Assembly (NCBI GenBank): GCA_019246375.1
Contig: JAFAQO010000547.1
Span: 1-8,616, forward strand
Reading direction: 5' to 3'
Length of the DNA: 8,616 bases
Source: Mycobacterium sp.
GTDB lineage: Bacteria; Actinomycetota; Actinomycetes; Mycobacteriales; Mycobacteriaceae
A program made the translations under genes and the position numbers. The notes under the pieces were generated by a model. That model was not told the origin of the DNA. It searched no databases and saw only the letters and a program-made list of their open reading frames with translations. How positions within the stretch are numbered: position 1 is the first letter of the stretch; each line of letters opens with the position of its first letter. This document shows positions 5,890 to 8,616 of the stretch, piece after piece.

Positions 5890-7353
5890 TCAGCGGTGGG
5901 AGCCGACCCGCGGTGTGGCAGGCCTCGGCGGGATCGAAGCAACGCGGGGCAACGAGATGCGCGCCACTCCGGGGGTGCCCACCTGGCCCGCCAGCCAAGG
6001 CAATGCGCTGGCGAAAGCCCTGCCCGCATAGGGCCAGTCGTGTTTGCCGGGCTGGGCCACAACCGCGCAGTCGATGCCCTGGGAGCGGCCCAGTGCACAC
6101 AGGGACTCTGCGGCCACGGTCTGCTCATTGGCAGTGCCGGCGGCGCGGGCGCCCGGCACTGCGGCGGTGTCGACTACGGGGATATTGCGCTGCTGTGCTG
6201 CTGCACCAGGGGAGTTGACCGCGAACCAACCGGACAGGCCGGTGTACCGCCCATGCTTGGTCATCACCGTGGCCGGGTCGAACTCGGCCCAGGCCCGGGA
6301 ACTGCCACCGAACAGCCTGGCGATGGTCTGCGTCTTGGTGCCCGAGTTCGGGCTCAGGTCACCGGCGATGTCGACGAATGTGCTGAACAGGTCCGGGTGC
6401 ATGACCGTCAGATCCACGGCACAGGTGCCGCCCATCGAGTAGCCGACGATCCCCCACTTCGACGGCTCCCGGCTCACGCCGAAAGTGGAGACCATATACG
6501 GCACGACGTCTTCGGTGAGGTGGTCGGCCGCATTACCACGGGTTCCGTTGACGCATTCGGTGTCGTTGTTGAACGCCCCGCCGGAGTCGACGAACACGAA
6601 TACCGGTGACTCACCGCCGTGGGCGGCGGCGAAGTCGTCAATCGTCTTCACCGCGTCGCCGGCCCGCAGCCAGTCGGCGGGTGTGTTGAACTCACCGCCG
6701 ATCATCATCACCGTCGGCAGCCGCGGCGGCGGATTGCTGGCGAACCAAGCCGGCGGCAGGTACACCAGTTCCCCGCGATGCTTGAAGTGCGACACGGTGG
6801 CGGGGATCGTCGCCTCGACCACGCTGCCCCGCACCGGCAGTGCGCGCTTGGCGGCCAGCGCGTTAACGGTGGCCTTATCGGCCTGGTCGGGCAGCGGGCC
6901 GGAGGTGAGCTGATTCCACGCGTTCTGCACCGTCGGGAAGTAGCCGACCCAGGCGTTGACCGCGAGCGCTATACACAGCAGGGACAGCGGCAGGGCCGAT
7001 ATCGAAACTGCACGCTGCCAGCGGCGGGCGCTTCGCCAGCCCAGGACCAGGACCACTGCGGCGGCGCCGCTCAACGCAACCCACAGCAAAAGTGCGACCG
7101 GTGCCGGCTCGTCGGAGAGGCCATGGGTTTCGATGTACCAGTGCACCGAGGCAGCCACTGCGATTCCTGCAGCGGCGGCTATCGGCAGACTTAACACCCG
7201 CCAGCGGCGGGATCGCCACCCAGCCGCCAGTACCAGCAGGACCGCGGTCGCGGCCTGGACCAGGACCGGCAGCCAACCGTGCATCAGCGAGGTGTGCTGA
7301 TTTAGCAGCAGCGGAGCGGCGACAGTCGTCGTCGAAGCTGTCACAGCATCCAT
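5890..7353 (-). CDS. Membrane-anchored esterase, esterase D/antigen 85-like alpha/beta hydrolase (Rv1639c-type)
   Basis: 487 residues. The first about 140 hold four hydrophobic segments (near 27-44, 54-70, 84-105 and 117-137). Residues from about 150 form an alpha/beta hydrolase domain. The nucleophile elbow is G304-Y-S306-M-G-G309, and the likely catalytic histidine is H438 in PGKHDWPYAGRAF. The acid is not certain from sequence; E409 or D395 are candidates. The order of motifs resembles the putative esterase family (PF00756) that includes the mycolyltransferases of the antigen 85 complex. The FVDSGG and NDTECVNG segments, and NxHPDLF-like MHPDLFSTFVDIAGD, support this. Four segments would place the catalytic domain on the same side as the N-terminus; the side is not resolved here. 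Substrate unknown; envelope lipid or sugar ester is an inference. The ATG at 7353 has no clear ribosome site, and M24 is an alternative. It lies 74 bases behind lysX on the same strand. Confidence 0.88.
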   Translation of the reverse strand: MDAVTASTTTVAAPLLLNQHTSLMHGWLPVLVQAATAVLLVLAAGWRSRRWRVLSLPIAAAAGIAVAASVHWYIETHGLSDEPAPVALLLWVALSGAAAVVLVLGWRSARRWQRAVSISALPLSLLCIALAVNAWVGYFPTVQNAWNQLTSGPLPDQADKATVNALAAKRALPVRGSVVEATIPATVSHFKHRGELVYLPPAWFASNPPPRLPTVMMIGGEFNTPADWLRAGDAVKTIDDFAAAHGGESPVFVFVDSGGAFNNDTECVNGTRGNAADHLTEDVVPYMVSTFGVSREPSKWGIVGYSMGGTCAVDLTVMHPDLFSTFVDIAGDLSPNSGTKTQTIARLFGGSSRAWAEFDPATVMTKHGRYTGLSGWFAVNSPGAAAQQRNIPVVDTAAVPGARAAGTANEQTVAAESLCALGRSQGIDCAVVAQPGKHDWPYAGRAFASALPWLAGQVGTPGVARISLPRVASIPPRPATPRVGSHR

Positions 7354-7427
7354 TGTGGGGCATCGCGCAGCGCGAAAGTCTGAGTGTTTCCTGTGAGGCG
7401 GATGAACGGCCCATGGCCGGCGTTCCT

Positions 7428-8616
7428 CTAACGCGGTTTAGCGAGCGGAAACGGCAGGGTCTCGCGGATGCTGCGTCCCGTGATCAGCATGACGACGCGA
7501 TCGACACCCATTCCCAGGCCGCCAGTGGGCGGCATCGCGTACTCCATGGCTTGCAGGAAGTCCTCGTCGAGCTCCATCGCCTCCGGGTCACCGCCCGCGG
7601 CAAGCAGGGACTGCTCCTGTAGACGCCGCCGCTGCTCCACCGGGTCGGTCAGTTCGCTGTAAGCGGTAGCCAGCTCGACGCCCCAGGCCACCAGGTCCCA
7701 GCGTTCGGCGACATCGCGCTTACTGCGATGCGGCCGGGTCAGCGGAGACACCGAGGTGGGGAAGTCGGTGTAGAACGTCGGTTGCTCGGTGCGGGCCTCA
7801 ACCAGGTGCTCATAGAGTTCGAGCACGATCGCACCGGAGTCCCACCGGGCCAGATAGGGGATCCCGGCGGCGTCGGCCAGCTTTCGGAGCGTCGCCAGAC
7901 CGGTGCCTGGGTCGATGCGTTCGCCGAGGGCTTCCGACACCGCGTCGTGCACCGTCTTGACCGGCCAGACGCCGGAGATGTCGACCGGTTCGAGATTGCC
8001 GTCGGTGCTGTCCGGCCGTGGCCGCAGCACCACCTGGGCGCTGTTAGCCGCCTCGGCTGCGTTCTGAATCAGCTCGCGGCATCCGTCAATCCACGTCAGG
8101 TAGTCGGCGTGCGCCTGATACGCCTCCAGCAGGGTGAACTCCGGATTGTGGCTGAAGTCGACACCCTCGTTGCGGAATGCCCGGCCCAGTTCGAACACGC
8201 GCTCCACTCCGCCGACGCACAGCCGCTTCAAGTAGAGCTCGGGCGCGATCCGCAGGTAGAGATCCAGGTCGTAACTGTTGCTGTGGGTGACGAACGGGCG
8301 GGCGGTGGCGCCACCGTGGATCTGCTGCAAGACCGGCGTCTCCACTTCGACGAACCCTTTGGCGAACAGCGTCTCCCTGATTGCGCGCAACACGCTGCTG
8401 CGGGCGGTGATCAACTGCCGGGAATCGGCATTGATCGCCAAGTCGAGGTAGCGGGTCCGCACTCGAGCCTCTGGGTCGGTCAGCCCCTTCCACTTGTTCG
8501 GAAGCGGACGCAGGCACTTACCGATCAGCCGCCAGCTGCGCACGATCAGTGATCGCGTCCCGGTCTTGCTGGACCCCATCTGCCCGGTCACCTCAATCAG
8601 GTCACCGAGGTCGATG
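7428..8616 (-). CDS. lysX: LysX, C-terminal lysyl-tRNA synthetase domain (5' part outside the window)
   Basis: 395 residues and a TAG stop are visible; the reading frame is still open at the right edge, so the N-terminal part is missing. In mycobacteria LysX (about 1170 residues in M. tuberculosis) joins a membrane lysyl-transferase domain (MprF-like) to a lysyl-tRNA synthetase. It makes lysyl-phosphatidylglycerol, which protects against cationic peptides. The visible part starts in the OB-fold anticodon domain ([11 protein letters not shown]). It continues into a class II core: motif 1 around FVEVETPVL (about 88-96), motif 2 [12 protein letters not shown] (139-150) followed by [11 protein letters not shown], and motif 3 [12 protein letters not shown] (366-377). 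These motifs appear intact. A stand-alone lysS would share them; assignment to lysX rests on the distinctive [23 protein letters not shown] segment, the [13 protein letters not shown] end and the neighbouring esterase and uvrA. The 74 bases after it (7354-7427) show no terminator hairpin I can support, so readthrough into the esterase gene is likely. Confidence 0.9.
   Translation of the reverse strand, partial: IDLGDLIEVTGQMGSSKTGTRSLIVRSWRLIGKCLRPLPNKWKGLTDPEARVRTRYLDLAINADSRQLITARSSVLRAIRETLFAKGFVEVETPVLQQIHGGATARPFVTHSNSYDLDLYLRIAPELYLKRLCVGGVERVFELGRAFRNEGVDFSHNPEFTLLEAYQAHADYLTWIDGCRELIQNAAEAANSAQVVLRPRPDSTDGNLEPVDISGVWPVKTVHDAVSEALGERIDPGTGLATLRKLADAAGIPYLARWDSGAIVLELYEHLVEARTEQPTFYTDFPTSVSPLTRPHRSKRDVAERWDLVAWGVELATAYSELTDPVEQRRRLQEQSLLAAGGDPEAMELDEDFLQAMEYAMPPTGGLGMGVDRVVMLITGRSIRETLPFPLAKPR

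Noticed and set aside
5554..6609. Plus-strand open frame running from the membrane protein gene into the esterase gene
   Set aside because: It spans two well-supported genes in the wrong frame or strand and has an Arg/Gly-rich composition.
1..8616. tRNA or rRNA genes, CRISPR array, complete insertion sequence
   Set aside because: No cloverleaf or rRNA-like segment, no regularly spaced repeats beyond the two MIRU-like units, and no transposase or terminal inverted repeats were seen.

Overview
The window comes from a slow-growing-type Mycobacterium. This is inferred from GC-rich codons with strong third-position GC, a UvrA that matches remembered mycobacterial UvrA almost residue for residue, a two-domain-type lysX, and 53-56 bp MIRU-like repeats. 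The order MBL hydrolase / uvrA / membrane esterase / lysX corresponds to the M. tuberculosis Rv1637c-Rv1640c neighbourhood, as recalled and not searched. No coding-free stretch exceeds about 180 bases.

Left part (1-1326): the N-terminal 381 residues of a membrane-anchored P-loop NTPase read leftward and leave the window at base 1. It is easy to miss because its stop codon lies outside the window. Between it and the next gene, a short GC3-rich frame (about 1220-1326) looks like the C-terminal remnant of an unidentified gene.

Middle (1327-5887): a glyoxalase-II-like metallo-beta-lactamase hydrolase (minus strand) and uvrA (plus strand) diverge. The space between them is tightly organised. On the minus strand, two tandem repeat units each encode an 18-19 residue micro-ORF. 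Each ends in ATGA, so its stop overlaps the next start, and the chain leads into the hydrolase, whose Shine-Dalgarno sequence is supplied by the repeat. A TAnnnT -10 box lies exactly 7 bases before the first micro-ORF, which suggests leaderless initiation. On the plus strand, uvrA has a near-consensus RecA-NDp/PafBC-type DNA-damage promoter (TTGTCGGCA, 8 bases, TAGCAT). A DUF2127-like membrane protein with a possible N-terminal zinc site follows uvrA almost without a gap, probably in the same transcript.

Right part (5890-8616): a membrane-anchored serine esterase (esterase D/antigen 85-like fold) and the lysyl-tRNA synthetase domain of lysX read leftward. They converge on the uvrA unit with only 2 bases between stop codons. 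LysX belongs to lysyl-phosphatidylglycerol synthesis in the membrane, so this pair suggests an envelope function, while the uvrA unit is DNA repair. The most notable material is the divergent uvrA/hydrolase control region and the truncated NTPase at the left edge.
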